Assembly (NCBI GenBank): GCA_007125875.1
Contig: SLCI01000004.1
Location: forward strand, 1 to 50,728
Source: Kiritimatiellia bacterium
Lineage (GTDB): Bacteria > Verrucomicrobiota > Kiritimatiellia > SLAD01
DNA length: 50,728 bases
Direction: 5' to 3'
Under the pieces are notes generated by a model. The model was not told the origin of the DNA. It saw nothing but the letters and a program-made list of their open reading frames with translations, and searched no databases. Shown piece by piece: positions 1-9,537 of this stretch (within the stretch, counting starts at the first letter, position 1; the number at the start of each line of letters is the position of its first letter). The position numbers and the translations under genes were made by a program.

Positions 1-63
1 CAAAAAGTCTGTAGCCTGTTGTACGTGCTTCAGGCCGTAAAGGATAAGAAAGAACAAGCCTGA
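1..63 (+). CDS. rplJ: 50S ribosomal protein L10, C-terminal end only (partial)
   Basis: The first 20 codons are open in frame 1 and end in TGA at 61-63. They read through SLLYVLQAVKDKKEQA, which matches the usual end of L10 (a hydrophobic helix followed by a short Lys/Glu tail). L10 is the stalk base that anchors L7/L12 dimers on the 50S subunit. The next gene is rplL, the normal order. The rest of the gene lies outside the window. Confidence 0.8.
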   Translation, partial: QKVCSLLYVLQAVKDKKEQA

Positions 64-98
64 TCTGGTAAGCAGGCGATATCAGGAGGAGTAAAGTC

Positions 99-530
99 AT
101 GGCAGAAGTAGCAGAGACCGCAGAAGCGGAAAAGAGTGAAGTGAAGTTGGAAGGCAAGATGGCCGAGTTTGTGGATTGGATTGAGACGATTTCCGTTCTT
201 GAGCTTTCCCAGTTGGTTAAAGCTTTGGAAGATCGTCTAGGCGTAAGCGCTGCAGCCCCGATGGCCGTTGCCGCTGGTCCGGCCGCTGGTGGTGGTGCTG
301 AAGCCGCTGCTGAAGAGCAGACCGAGTTCACGGTTGTGTTGGCCGATGCCGGTGGTCAGAAGATCCAGGTGATCAAAGAGATCCGTGGTCTGACGCAACT
401 TGGTTTGAAAGAAGCCAAAGATCTGGTCGAATCCGCGCCCAAGCCCATCAAAGAGGGTGTCAGCAAGGAAGAGGCCGAAGAGGTCAAGAAGAAGCTCGAA
501 GGCGCTGGCGCCAAAGTCGAAATCAAGTAA
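99..530 (+). CDS. rplL: 50S ribosomal protein L7/L12 (stalk protein)
   Basis: Stalk protein that recruits translation GTPases to the 50S subunit. The protein has 143 residues. The N-terminal dimerisation domain (about residues 22-52, VDWIETISVLELSQLVKALE) is followed by an Ala/Gly-rich hinge (about 50-72) and the globular C-terminal domain (about 74-143, with FTVVLADAGGQKIQVIKEIR and LGLKEAKDLVESAPK). An acidic extension of roughly 20 residues precedes the usual start of the family. The ATG has a full Shine-Dalgarno AGGAGGA at 84-90. The gene follows rplJ by 35 bases and precedes rpoB by 95. Confidence 0.97.
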   Translation: MAEVAETAEAEKSEVKLEGKMAEFVDWIETISVLELSQLVKALEDRLGVSAAAPMAVAAGPAAGGGAEAAAEEQTEFTVVLADAGGQKIQVIKEIRGLTQLGLKEAKDLVESAPKPIKEGVSKEEAEEVKKKLEGAGAKVEIK

Positions 531-552
531 TTCGACGGCGTTTGTTAATGGG

Positions 553-567
553 CACCACCGGGTGGTG
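553..567 (+). other. Hairpin in the rplL-rpoB spacer (possible attenuator or processing site)
   Basis: A perfect 6-bp stem CACCAC / GTGGTG closes on a 3-base loop in the 95-base spacer between rplL and rpoB. No T tract follows, so it is not a classical terminator. In E. coli this spacer holds a partial attenuator and an RNase III site; a similar role here is inference from position only. Confidence 0.35.
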
Positions 568-625
568 TGCTGCCCTGATGAAGTGATCAAGGATTTAATC
601 CAACTTCCACGAAGTAAGGTGTTGC

Positions 626-3600
626 ATGGCAGAGCGAATTAACTACGGCATACTTCCTCATGTAGTCGACATTCCGAATCTGATCGAAATTCAGACGGAG
701 TCCTACAAGGATTTCCTGCAGGCGGATGTTCCCCCGATGAAGCGAAAGCCCGTCGGGTTGCAGGCGGTCTTTAAGGAGGTATTCCCGATTGAGAGTTACG
801 ACGGCCAGTACACGCTGGACTTCGTGAAGTATGAGATGAAGGAGCCGAAGATGTCGGCGCTAACCTGTATTCAGGAAGCCGAGTCCTTCGCCGCTCCGCT
901 GTATCTCACCTTGCGCTTGCGCGATGGGGAAGAGGTGCGTGAGGAAGAAGTATACCTGGGCGAGATTCCGCTGATGACGCCAGAGGGGTCGTTCGTTGTG
1001 AACGGCGCCGAACGTGTAGTCGTCAGTCAGTTGCATCGTTCGCCGGGTATCTGCTACGAGCAATCGATTCATGCAAATGGATCGGTCTTGTATTCTTTCC
1101 GTATCATTCCAGATCGCGGGTCGTGGGTTGAAGTCCAGTTCGATACCTCAGATCTCATCTACATGTACCTCGACCGTCAACGTCGACGCCGCAAGTTCTT
1201 GGCGTCCACGTTGCTGCGTGCGCTGGGTTACAGCACCGATGACGAGCTAATCGATCTGTATTATCACTTCGAGACCTTGAGCTTGAAGGATAACCTGACT
1301 GACGAGCAGATCGACTTCCGAGTGACCCGAGCTGACGTCATTGATGCCGATTCACAGTCGATTCTGGCGCGTAAGCACGAGCCGGTAACTCGCGAACTCG
1401 TTAAGCAGATGAAGGCCGCTGGGTTTAAGAGCCTGGACGTCGTGAATGTGTCTTGGGACGAAGGTATCTTCCTCAAGAGCGTGCAGAAAGATACGTCCAG
1501 CTCCACAGAAGAGGCCCTGAAGGATATCTACCAGAAGCTGCGTCCGGGCGATCCGGCCACGGTTTCGAATGCCAAACAGCTGCTGAAACGCACCTTCTTT
1601 GATCCGCGTCGCTATGACCTGGGTCGAGTGGGTCGATACAAGATTCTGCAAAAGCTGGGTCTGGATAAAAACAACGACTCACGCGTGCTGGAAGTCGAAG
1701 ACATTGTGGCCGCGTTCAAATATCTGGTCAGCCTCCGCATTGGTGAAGGTTCGATTGATGATATTGATCACTTGGGTAGTCGCCGTATCCGTACGGTGGG
1801 CGAGTTGCTAGAGAATCAATGCCGCGTGGGCTTGGCGCGTACCGAGCGCTTAGTAAAAGAGCGGATGACGATCTTTGATGCGACCGTCGAGAAATTGACG
1901 CCGCAAAAGCTCATCAATCCGAAGGCTCTGTCCGCGGTCATCAAAGACTTCTTTGGCCGCAGCCAGCTCTGCCAGTTCATGGATCAAACCAATCCGCTTT
2001 CTGAGCTCACCCACAAGCGCCGTTTGAGCGCCTTGGGACCGGGCGGTTTGAGTCGCGAACGTGCCGGCTTCGAAGTGCGCGACGTTCATTCCAGTCACTA
2101 TGGCCGCATTTGCCCGATTGAAACACCGGAAGGCCCGAACATTGGTCTCATCTCCTCCATGAGCACCTATGCGCGCGTCAATGAATTCGGTTTCATCGAA
2201 ACACCTTACCGTCGGGCTGAAAATGGCCGCGTCACCGATGAGGTCCATTACCTCAGCGCGGATGACGAGGAGAAATACGTTATCGCGCAGGCGAACGCCC
2301 CCTTGAAGGACAACGGCGACTTCGTGCGCGACACGGTGCTCGTGCGCTATCGCGGTGATTTCCTCGAAGTACCCAAAGATCGCGTCGATTTCATGGACGT
2401 ATCACCCAAGCAGTTGGTCAGTGTGGCCGCCAGTTTGATTCCGTTCCTTGAGCACGATGACGCCAACCGCGCCTTGATGGGATCAAACATGATGCGTCAA
2501 TCCGTGCCGCTAATGATTTCTGAGCGGCCCTATGTGGCGACGGGCATGGAAGAAAAGGTGGCTCGCGATTCCGGTGTGTTGGTGATTGCGGCAGAGCCCG
2601 GTAAAGTGGCCAAAGTCAGTGCCGACGTCATTATCGTCTCCAAGACTGGTGAGCTGCCGAACAAGAAGACGCCTGCGGACGAATATCGCTCGTACACCTT
2701 GCGCAAGTTTATGCGCTCGAATGCCGGCACCTGTTTCAATCAAAAGCCGCTGGTCAAAGTTGGTCAGAAGATTAAAAAGGGTGACGTCTTGGCCGATGGG
2801 CCAGCCACAGATGAGGGTGAATTGGCGTTGGGCCGGAACGTGCTCGTCGCATTCATGCCTTGGTGCGGATACAACTTTGAGGACGCCATTCTAATCAGCG
2901 AAAAGCTGGTGCGCGAAGACTATTACACCTCGATTCACGTTGAAGAATTCGAGTGTGGTGCCCGTGATACCAAGCTAGGTCCCGAAGAAATCACGCGTGA
3001 TATCCCGAATGTCGGTGATGAGGCGTTGAAGAATCTGGATTCCGGTGGCGTGATTCGCGTCGGCGCAGAAGTGAAGCCGGGCGATATTTTGGTCGGTAAA
3101 ATTACGCCGAAGAGTGAAACCGAGTTGGCGCCGGAAGAGCGTTTGCTGCGCGCCATCTTTGGTGAGAAGGCTGCCGATGTGCGCGATACCTCTTTGACCG
3201 TGCCGAGTGGTGTTGACGGTATTGTGATGGACGTCAAAGTCTCGTCCAAAAATCCGATTCAGCGCAATTCGATGTCGGCGAATGAGAAGCGCAAGCAGGT
3301 CAAGCAGTTGACGGATGACTACAAGACCCGCAAACAGCAGCTGCACGATGATTTAACGGAAGCCATGAGCAACATCCTGTTGGGCGAAAAAATACCCTTG
3401 GATGTGGTCGATGTGGAAACCGGCGAGATCATCATTCCGGCCAACCGCAAGATCACGAAGACGTTGCTGCGTAAGTTGGCGGCGGCGCATGATCACATCG
3501 AAATTGATCCCAGCCCGATTCAAATCAAGATCACTGGTATTATCAACGAGTTCAGCGCCAAGTTTGCTGAGCTGGAAGATGAGAACGAGCGTTCAATGGA

Positions 3601-4372
3601 GCGACTCGAGACCGGCGATGAGATCGATCAGGGCATCATCAAGCAGGTCAAGGTCTACGTCGCCAGCAAGCGTAAGTTGGCGGTGGGCGACAAGATGGCC
3701 GGTCGGCACGGTAACAAGGGCGTCATCGCCCGTATCATGCCAGAAGCCGACATGCCCTTCCTGCCGGACGGAACGCCGGTCGAAATCGTCTTGAATCCAT
3801 TGGGCGTGCCGTCCCGTATGAATGTGGGACAGGTGTTGGAAACCCATTTGGGTTGGGCGTGCGAGCATCTTGGTATTCACGCGGCGACCCCGGTGTTTGA
3901 TGGTATTTCCGAACAACGGATCTGGGAAATGATGAAAGAAGCTGGACTGCCGGAGCAGGGTAAGTCCGTGCTGTATGACGGCCGGACCGGTGAGCCGTTT
4001 GACCAGAAAGTCGTGGTCGGTAAAATTTACATGCTGAAGCTGCATCACTTGGTCAGCGATAAGATCCATGCCCGCGCCGTTGGGCCATACTCCCTCGTTA
4101 CCCAGCAACCGCTGGGCGGCAAGGCGCAATATGGCGGTCAGCGATTCGGTGAGATGGAAGTGTGGGCGATGGAAGCGTATGGTGCCGCGTATGCCTTGCA
4201 GGAACTATTGACTGTGAAGAGCGACGACTTACAGGGTCGTACGCAGATTTACGAGTCGATTGTGAAGGGGGAGAATACGCTCGAGGCGGGTGTGCCGGAA
4301 TCCTTTAACGTCTTGTTGAAGGAAATGCAGAGCCTCGTTCTGGACATGCGTATTCACGACGAGGAAGAGTAA
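626..4372 (+). CDS. rpoB: DNA-directed RNA polymerase subunit beta
   Basis: Catalytic beta subunit of RNA polymerase, 1248 residues, shorter than the 1342 of E. coli. The rifampicin region is clear at about residues 442-475 (FMDQTNPLSELTHKRRLSAL, then GPGGLSRERAGFEVRDVHSS). Later landmarks are GDKMAGRHGNKGVIARIMPE and the C-terminal GKAQYGGQRFGEMEVWAMEA. Residues equal to E. coli Q513, D516, H526 and S531 are the sensitive forms, but the position equal to S512 is Cys449 and that of S508 is Arg445. The ATG has only a weak TAAGG upstream at 615-619. Confidence 0.98.
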   Translation: MAERINYGILPHVVDIPNLIEIQTESYKDFLQADVPPMKRKPVGLQAVFKEVFPIESYDGQYTLDFVKYEMKEPKMSALTCIQEAESFAAPLYLTLRLRDGEEVREEEVYLGEIPLMTPEGSFVVNGAERVVVSQLHRSPGICYEQSIHANGSVLYSFRIIPDRGSWVEVQFDTSDLIYMYLDRQRRRRKFLASTLLRALGYSTDDELIDLYYHFETLSLKDNLTDEQIDFRVTRADVIDADSQSILARKHEPVTRELVKQMKAAGFKSLDVVNVSWDEGIFLKSVQKDTSSSTEEALKDIYQKLRPGDPATVSNAKQLLKRTFFDPRRYDLGRVGRYKILQKLGLDKNNDSRVLEVEDIVAAFKYLVSLRIGEGSIDDIDHLGSRRIRTVGELLENQCRVGLARTERLVKERMTIFDATVEKLTPQKLINPKALSAVIKDFFGRSQLCQFMDQTNPLSELTHKRRLSALGPGGLSRERAGFEVRDVHSSHYGRICPIETPEGPNIGLISSMSTYARVNEFGFIETPYRRAENGRVTDEVHYLSADDEEKYVIAQANAPLKDNGDFVRDTVLVRYRGDFLEVPKDRVDFMDVSPKQLVSVAASLIPFLEHDDANRALMGSNMMRQSVPLMISERPYVATGMEEKVARDSGVLVIAAEPGKVAKVSADVIIVSKTGELPNKKTPADEYRSYTLRKFMRSNAGTCFNQKPLVKVGQKIKKGDVLADGPATDEGELALGRNVLVAFMPWCGYNFEDAILISEKLVREDYYTSIHVEEFECGARDTKLGPEEITRDIPNVGDEALKNLDSGGVIRVGAEVKPGDILVGKITPKSETELAPEERLLRAIFGEKAADVRDTSLTVPSGVDGIVMDVKVSSKNPIQRNSMSANEKRKQVKQLTDDYKTRKQQLHDDLTEAMSNILLGEKIPLDVVDVETGEIIIPANRKITKTLLRKLAAAHDHIEIDPSPIQIKITGIINEFSAKFAELEDENERSMERLETGDEIDQGIIKQVKVYVASKRKLAVGDKMAGRHGNKGVIARIMPEADMPFLPDGTPVEIVLNPLGVPSRMNVGQVLETHLGWACEHLGIHAATPVFDGISEQRIWEMMKEAGLPEQGKSVLYDGRTGEPFDQKVVVGKIYMLKLHHLVSDKIHARAVGPYSLVTQQPLGGKAQYGGQRFGEMEVWAMEAYGAAYALQELLTVKSDDLQGRTQIYESIVKGENTLEAGVPESFNVLLKEMQSLVLDMRIHDEEE

Positions 4373-4423
4373 AGCGGACGAAGATCAGTAGCGATTACGA
4401 TTGATTGAATGGAGGGTATCCCA

Positions 4424-7400
4424 TTGGAACATAGCGATGCGGCAAATATTTTAGGCGTAGAATCGAAAACAGGATCTGATTTCGCGAGTATTACTTTGGC
4501 GGCGCCCGAGACGGTGCGGTCTTGGTCTTTCGGGGAAGTCAAGAATCCCGAAACGATCAACTACCGTACATTTAAGCCGGAAAAGGGTGGTCTGTTTTGT
4601 GAGCGAATTTTTGGTCCGACCAAAGATTGGGAATGTGCCTGCGGTAAGTACAAGCGGATTAAACACAAAGGTGTGATCTGTGATCGTTGCGGTGTCGAGG
4701 TGACACTGGCACGCGTGCGCCGTGAGCGTATGGGCCATATCGAGCTGGCTGTGCCGGTCTCGCACATCTGGTTTTTCAAGTGCACGCCCAGCCGCATGGG
4801 GTTGGTATTGGACATGACCGCTCGTGCGTTGGAGCGCGTGTTGTACTACGAAGATTATATCGTGGTCGATCCGGGCGATACCCCGCTGCAAAAGAAACAA
4901 CTTTTGAGCGAATTGGAATATCGCGAAGCGCAAGACAAGTTCGGTGATGCGTTTGTTGCCAAGATGGGCGCGGAAGGTGTTGCCGACCTGATGAAGGAAA
5001 TCGATCTCGAACGTGAATTGATCGAGATCGAAACCGAAATGGAAGGTACGCGCAGCAAGCAGACCAAGACCAAGCTGACCAAGCGTATCAAGGTTATAGA
5101 GGGTTTTCGAACCAGCAAGACGCGTCCCGAATGGATGATCTTGGAAGTATTGCCCGTAATTCCGCCGGACTTGCGTCCGTTGGTGCCGTTGGAAGGTGGT
5201 CGATTCGCAACTTCGGACTTGAATGACCTATATCGCCGCGTCATCAACCGCAATAACCGTTTGCGCAATCTGCTTTCGCTGAAGACGCCTGACGTCATCA
5301 TTCGTAACGAGAAGCGCATGTTGCAGGAGGCCGTCGACGCTCTGTTTGATAACGGTCGTCATGGGCGTGCGGTTACCGGGGCAGGCAATCGTCCGCTCAA
5401 GTCGCTGAGCGACATGCTGAAAGGTAAGCAAGGCCGATTCCGCCAGAACTTGTTGGGTAAGCGCGTCGATTATTCCGGCCGTTCCGTGATCGTGATCGGG
5501 CCGGACCTCGAAATGCATCAGTGCGGCTTGCCGAAGAAGATGGCGCTTGTCCTGTTTGAACCGTTCATCATTCGCCGCTTGAAAGAGTTGGGCGTGGTGC
5601 ACACAGTCCGTAGCGCCAAGAAGATGATTGAGCGCGAGGCGGACGAGGTCTGGGACATTCTGGAAGAGGTGACTCAGGGCCACACCGTAATGTTGAATCG
5701 TGCGCCGACCTTGCACCGTTTGGGCATTCAGGCGTTCGAGCCGGTTCTGATTGAGGGTGAAGCCATTCGCGTTCATCCGCTGGTTTGTACCGCCTATAAC
5801 GCCGACTTCGACGGCGATCAAATGGCGGTGCACGTGCCGTTGTCTGTTGAGGCGCAAATGGAATCGCGTCTGTTGATGCTTGCGCCCAATAATATTTTCT
5901 CACCATCCAGCGGTCGTCCGATTACGACCCCGTCACAGGATATCGCCCTCGGGGTGTACTACCTCACGACGGATGCGCAGAAGGATCGTATTGCCAGCCG
6001 TAAGCGCAGTGGTAAGGACAAGCCGGAAAACGAATCGTTACCGATCTTAGTTGATCCCGCCGAAGTGCACACCGCCTATATTGAAGGCGAGTTGAAGCTG
6101 CACGATCGTATCCGTTTCAAGAACCCGGATTATGGCCGCGATACCTTGCACGGTAACAAAGATGTCAGCGTGATTACGACGACGGTAGGCCGAGTCATTT
6201 TCAATGAGATTTGGCCGGAACAAATGGGCTTCATCAACATGATTGTTGGCAAGAAGGCCATGGAGCGGCTGATCGAAGAGTGCTACCGCGCTTCGGGCCA
6301 GGACGAGACCGTTAAGATGTTGGACCGACTCAAACAGCTCGGTTTTGAGCACGCGACGCTTGCCGGCATTTCGGTTGGTATCGGTGACATGATTATTCCG
6401 CCCGAGAAGGTTGAAATTACCGATCACGCCCGTCAGACCATCGCTGATGTGGAGGCACAGTATCGCAAGGGTATCATTACGGACGGTGAGCGATACAATA
6501 AGATCATCGATATCTGGACGCATGCGACGGACGAGATTTCCAACGTGATGTACCGCAAGATGGAGTACAACGAGAGTCGGGATCATCTCAACCCGATTTT
6601 CATCATGGTGGATTCCGGTGCCCGTGGTTCTAAACAGCAGATTCGTCAGTTGGCCGGTATGCGCGGTCTGATGGCGCGTCCGTCCGGTGAAATTATTGAA
6701 CGCCCGATTCTCTCCAACTTCCGCGAGGGATTGAGCGTGTTGGAATACTTTATTAGTACGCACGGCGCCCGTAAGGGACTGGCCGACACCGCGTTAAAGA
6801 CGGCCGACTCCGGGTACCTGACGCGTAAACTAGTGGACGTCGCTCAGGACATCATTGTGTACGAGCAAGATTGCCATACCCTCAACGGCATCGAGATCAA
6901 ACCGATCTACGAAGGCGATGAAGAGTTGGTGCCGTTGGCCTCACGTATCGTGGGCCGGACAGCGCTGGACGATATTCGCGATCCGTTGACCAAAGAAGTG
7001 ATTGTTGCTGCGGGACAGGAAATCGATGAAAAAGCGGCAGCGCTGATTGGTAAAGCCGGCTTTGAGTCCCTGCGCATTCGTAGCATTTTGACCTGCGAAA
7101 CACGTCATGGTTGCTGCGCCAAGTGCTACGGCCGTAATCCGGCCACGGGCCAGATCGTGGCCTTGGGTGAGCCTGTGGGTATTATCGCGGCCCAGTCGAT
7201 TGGTGAGCCGGGCACGCAGTTGACGATGCGTACTTTCCACATTGGTGGTACAGCGAGCTCCGTGTTTAAGCAGCCGCAAATCATTTCGAAGCACAACGGT
7301 ATCATCCACCATCACGAGCTGCGCACTGTCGCGGCCTTGGACGGTAGCTTAATTGCGCTGAACAAGAACGGCGTGATCGGTATTTACGATGATGAAGGAC

Positions 7401-8578
7401 GCGAATTGGAACGTCACACGATCGTGATCGGTGCCGTTATCTCTGTCGCAGATGGCGGTCGCGTTAAGAAGGGCGAGAGCTTCTGCAAGTGGGATCCATA
7501 CAACGTGCCGATTTTGGCTGAGCATCGTGGTCTGGTAGAGTTCCATGACTTTATCGAGGGTATTACCGTGCGCCGTGAAATGGACGAGTCGACCGGCCTC
7601 GAAGGTACCGTCGTCATGGAGCACAAAGAGGATCTGCATCCGCAGATCGTGATCAAAGATCCCGAGACCAAAGAAGTTATTCACTATTACTCCATTCCGG
7701 CTGGCGCGCACGTCATGGTGTCGTCCGGTAACGAGGTTCCGGCCGGATCACTGTTGGCCAAGACACCGCGTAAAGTTTCGCGAACGAAAGACATCACCGG
7801 TGGTCTGCCGCGCGTAGCGGAGTTGTTCGAAGCGCGTCGTCCCAAGGATGCGGCCGAAATCGCCAAGATTGATGGTGTCGTGGAATTCGGTGGCATTGCA
7901 CGCGGTAAGCGGCGCATTTTGGTGCGCGATACAGCCACCAACGAGGAAGAAGAGCATTTGGTGCCGATGGGACGACACATCGTCGTGTTCCAAGGCGACC
8001 ATGTGAAGAAAGGGCAGCAGTTGACCGAAGGTCCGGTGGTGCCACAGGAAATCCTCGATGTGTGTGGTCCGCAGGAATTGCAGGAGCATTTGGTCAACGA
8101 AGTTCAGCAGGTCTACCGTCTGCAGGGCGTGGAAATTAACGACAAGCACATCGAAATCATTGTGCACCAGATGTTGCGTAAAGTGCGCATCACAGAGCCC
8201 GGCGATACCCGCTTTATCTGGGGTGAGCAGGTTGAGCGTTACCAATTCCAGGAAGAGAATCAGAACGCCATGGCCGAAGGTAAGCGCCCGGCCGAAGCGA
8301 CACCGGTTCTTTTGGGAATTACGAAAGCCGCGTTGGAGACCGAGAGCTTCATTTCGGCGGCCTCGTTCCAAGACACGACCCGCGTATTGACGGACGCCGC
8401 TGCATTAGGTCGGATCGACAAACTGCGCGGATTCAAAGAGAATGTCATCATGGGACACCTAATTCCGGCCGGTACCGGTTTCAATATGTATCGGAACATT
8501 CGATTGGTTCCGATGGCCGAGCCGATTAGTGCGGAAGAGCTGTTGGGCGATACATTCTTGGAGGAGAAAACATCCTAA
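4424..8578 (+). CDS. rpoC: DNA-directed RNA polymerase subunit beta'
   Basis: Beta' subunit, 1384 residues from the start chosen here. Visible are the N-terminal zinc ribbon (CACGKYKRIKHKGVICDRCG), the catalytic NADFDGD at residues 459-465 that binds the active-site Mg, the trigger-loop region (ADTALKTADSGYLTRKLVDV), the second zinc cluster (CETRHGCCAKC) and the segment GIIAAQSIGEPGTQLTMRTF. An upstream ATG at 4409 is in frame but has no ribosome-binding site. The strong GGAGGG at 4411-4416 overlaps that ATG and is spaced 7 bases before TTG 4424, so TTG is the better start. The gene lies 51 bases after rpoB. Confidence 0.96.
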   Translation: MEHSDAANILGVESKTGSDFASITLAAPETVRSWSFGEVKNPETINYRTFKPEKGGLFCERIFGPTKDWECACGKYKRIKHKGVICDRCGVEVTLARVRRERMGHIELAVPVSHIWFFKCTPSRMGLVLDMTARALERVLYYEDYIVVDPGDTPLQKKQLLSELEYREAQDKFGDAFVAKMGAEGVADLMKEIDLERELIEIETEMEGTRSKQTKTKLTKRIKVIEGFRTSKTRPEWMILEVLPVIPPDLRPLVPLEGGRFATSDLNDLYRRVINRNNRLRNLLSLKTPDVIIRNEKRMLQEAVDALFDNGRHGRAVTGAGNRPLKSLSDMLKGKQGRFRQNLLGKRVDYSGRSVIVIGPDLEMHQCGLPKKMALVLFEPFIIRRLKELGVVHTVRSAKKMIEREADEVWDILEEVTQGHTVMLNRAPTLHRLGIQAFEPVLIEGEAIRVHPLVCTAYNADFDGDQMAVHVPLSVEAQMESRLLMLAPNNIFSPSSGRPITTPSQDIALGVYYLTTDAQKDRIASRKRSGKDKPENESLPILVDPAEVHTAYIEGELKLHDRIRFKNPDYGRDTLHGNKDVSVITTTVGRVIFNEIWPEQMGFINMIVGKKAMERLIEECYRASGQDETVKMLDRLKQLGFEHATLAGISVGIGDMIIPPEKVEITDHARQTIADVEAQYRKGIITDGERYNKIIDIWTHATDEISNVMYRKMEYNESRDHLNPIFIMVDSGARGSKQQIRQLAGMRGLMARPSGEIIERPILSNFREGLSVLEYFISTHGARKGLADTALKTADSGYLTRKLVDVAQDIIVYEQDCHTLNGIEIKPIYEGDEELVPLASRIVGRTALDDIRDPLTKEVIVAAGQEIDEKAAALIGKAGFESLRIRSILTCETRHGCCAKCYGRNPATGQIVALGEPVGIIAAQSIGEPGTQLTMRTFHIGGTASSVFKQPQIISKHNGIIHHHELRTVAALDGSLIALNKNGVIGIYDDEGRELERHTIVIGAVISVADGGRVKKGESFCKWDPYNVPILAEHRGLVEFHDFIEGITVRREMDESTGLEGTVVMEHKEDLHPQIVIKDPETKEVIHYYSIPAGAHVMVSSGNEVPAGSLLAKTPRKVSRTKDITGGLPRVAELFEARRPKDAAEIAKIDGVVEFGGIARGKRRILVRDTATNEEEEHLVPMGRHIVVFQGDHVKKGQQLTEGPVVPQEILDVCGPQELQEHLVNEVQQVYRLQGVEINDKHIEIIVHQMLRKVRITEPGDTRFIWGEQVERYQFQEENQNAMAEGKRPAEATPVLLGITKAALETESFISAASFQDTTRVLTDAAALGRIDKLRGFKENVIMGHLIPAGTGFNMYRNIRLVPMAEPISAEELLGDTFLEEKTS

Positions 8579-8659
8579 GTTGTTAAAAGTGGTTGAACAG
8601 AGCGTGTGCCCTTTGTTAAGGTCTGCGCCCTTCCGAATTGAAAGAAAGAGTAAAAGAGT

Positions 8660-9034
8660 ATGCCGACGATTAATCAACTAGTGAACAAAGGGCGCCGCCC
8701 TTTGCGCAAGAAAAACAAAGCGCCAGCGCTTTCGCGTTGTCCGCAACGGCGTGGTGTGTGCTTGCAGGTCAAAACACAGACCCCCAAGAAGCCGAACTCC
8801 GCGTTGCGTAAAGTCGCTCGTGTGCGATTAACGAATGGTTATGAAGTGACGGCATACATTCCCGGTGAGGGACATAACTTACAGGAGCACAGCATGGTGT
8901 TGGTGCGTGGTGGCCGTGTGAAGGATTTGCCCGGCGTGCGTTATCACATTGTGCGTGGTGCATTGGATAGTCTCGGCGTCGATGGCCGGAAACGGGGACG
9001 CTCAAAATATGGGGCCAAGACGCCGAAGGCGTAA
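8660..9034 (+). CDS. rpsL: 30S ribosomal protein S12
   Basis: Decoding-centre protein of 124 residues. The loop TPKKPNSALRK places Lys43 and Lys44 as in streptomycin-sensitive bacteria, and VKDLPGV contains the Asp that is methylthiolated in many species. It opens the str block 81 bases after rpoC. The purine-rich AAAGAAAGAG sequence upstream serves as ribosome-binding site. I saw only poor promoter-like hexamers in the spacer, so cotranscription with rpoBC is likely. Confidence 0.98.
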   Translation: MPTINQLVNKGRRPLRKKNKAPALSRCPQRRGVCLQVKTQTPKKPNSALRKVARVRLTNGYEVTAYIPGEGHNLQEHSMVLVRGGRVKDLPGVRYHIVRGALDSLGVDGRKRGRSKYGAKTPKA

Positions 9035-9047
9035 GGAATAGGGTAAC

Positions 9048-9518
9048 ATGGCAAGAAGACGTAGTGCAGTTAAGCGGCCCGTGCAACGTGATGTGCGGTA
9101 TGGCAGCCCATTGATCGGGCGTTTTGTCAGTCACATGATGATTAGTGGCAAGAAGTCCACGGCCCAGAATATTATTTACTCGGCGTTGGACCAGATTCAT
9201 GCGGAAACCAACGAAGAGCCTCTGGCCTATGTTGAACGCGCGTTGGACAATATTCGTCCTCGCCTCGAAGTGAAATCACGTCGTGTTGGCGGTGCGACCT
9301 ATCAGGTGCCCGTTGAAGTGAGTGATGAGCGTCAGCTGTCATTGGCCTTGCGCTGGTTGATTCAGTATTCCCGGGCGCGCAAAGGTGTTCCCATGGGGCA
9401 AGCCTTGGCGATGGAGTTGATGGACGCCTATAAAAATCAGGGTTCGGCTGTCAAGAAGCGCGAAGATACCTTCAAGATGGCGCAGGCAAACCGCGCATTT
9501 GCGCACTACCGGTGGTAA
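9048..9518 (+). CDS. rpsG: 30S ribosomal protein S7
   Basis: Primary 16S rRNA-binding protein that organises the 30S head, 156 residues, the usual length. Family motifs include MARRRSA at the start, RFVSHMMISGKKSTAQNIIY, LEVKSRRVGGATYQVPVEV and the end KMAQANRAFAHYRW. It lies 13 bases after rpsL and 19 before fusA. Confidence 0.98.
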   Translation: MARRRSAVKRPVQRDVRYGSPLIGRFVSHMMISGKKSTAQNIIYSALDQIHAETNEEPLAYVERALDNIRPRLEVKSRRVGGATYQVPVEVSDERQLSLALRWLIQYSRARKGVPMGQALAMELMDAYKNQGSAVKKREDTFKMAQANRAFAHYRW

Positions 9519-9537
9519 GGATCCCATTGAAAAGGCG

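Noticed and set aside
237..590. Minus-strand frame opposite rplL
   Set aside because: Shadow of the Ala/Glu/Lys-rich rplL coding strand; composition is the reverse image and no start signal is seen.
4354..4560. Minus-strand frame across the rpoB-rpoC junction
   Set aside because: Overlaps well-supported coding sequence on the other strand and lacks any initiation signal.
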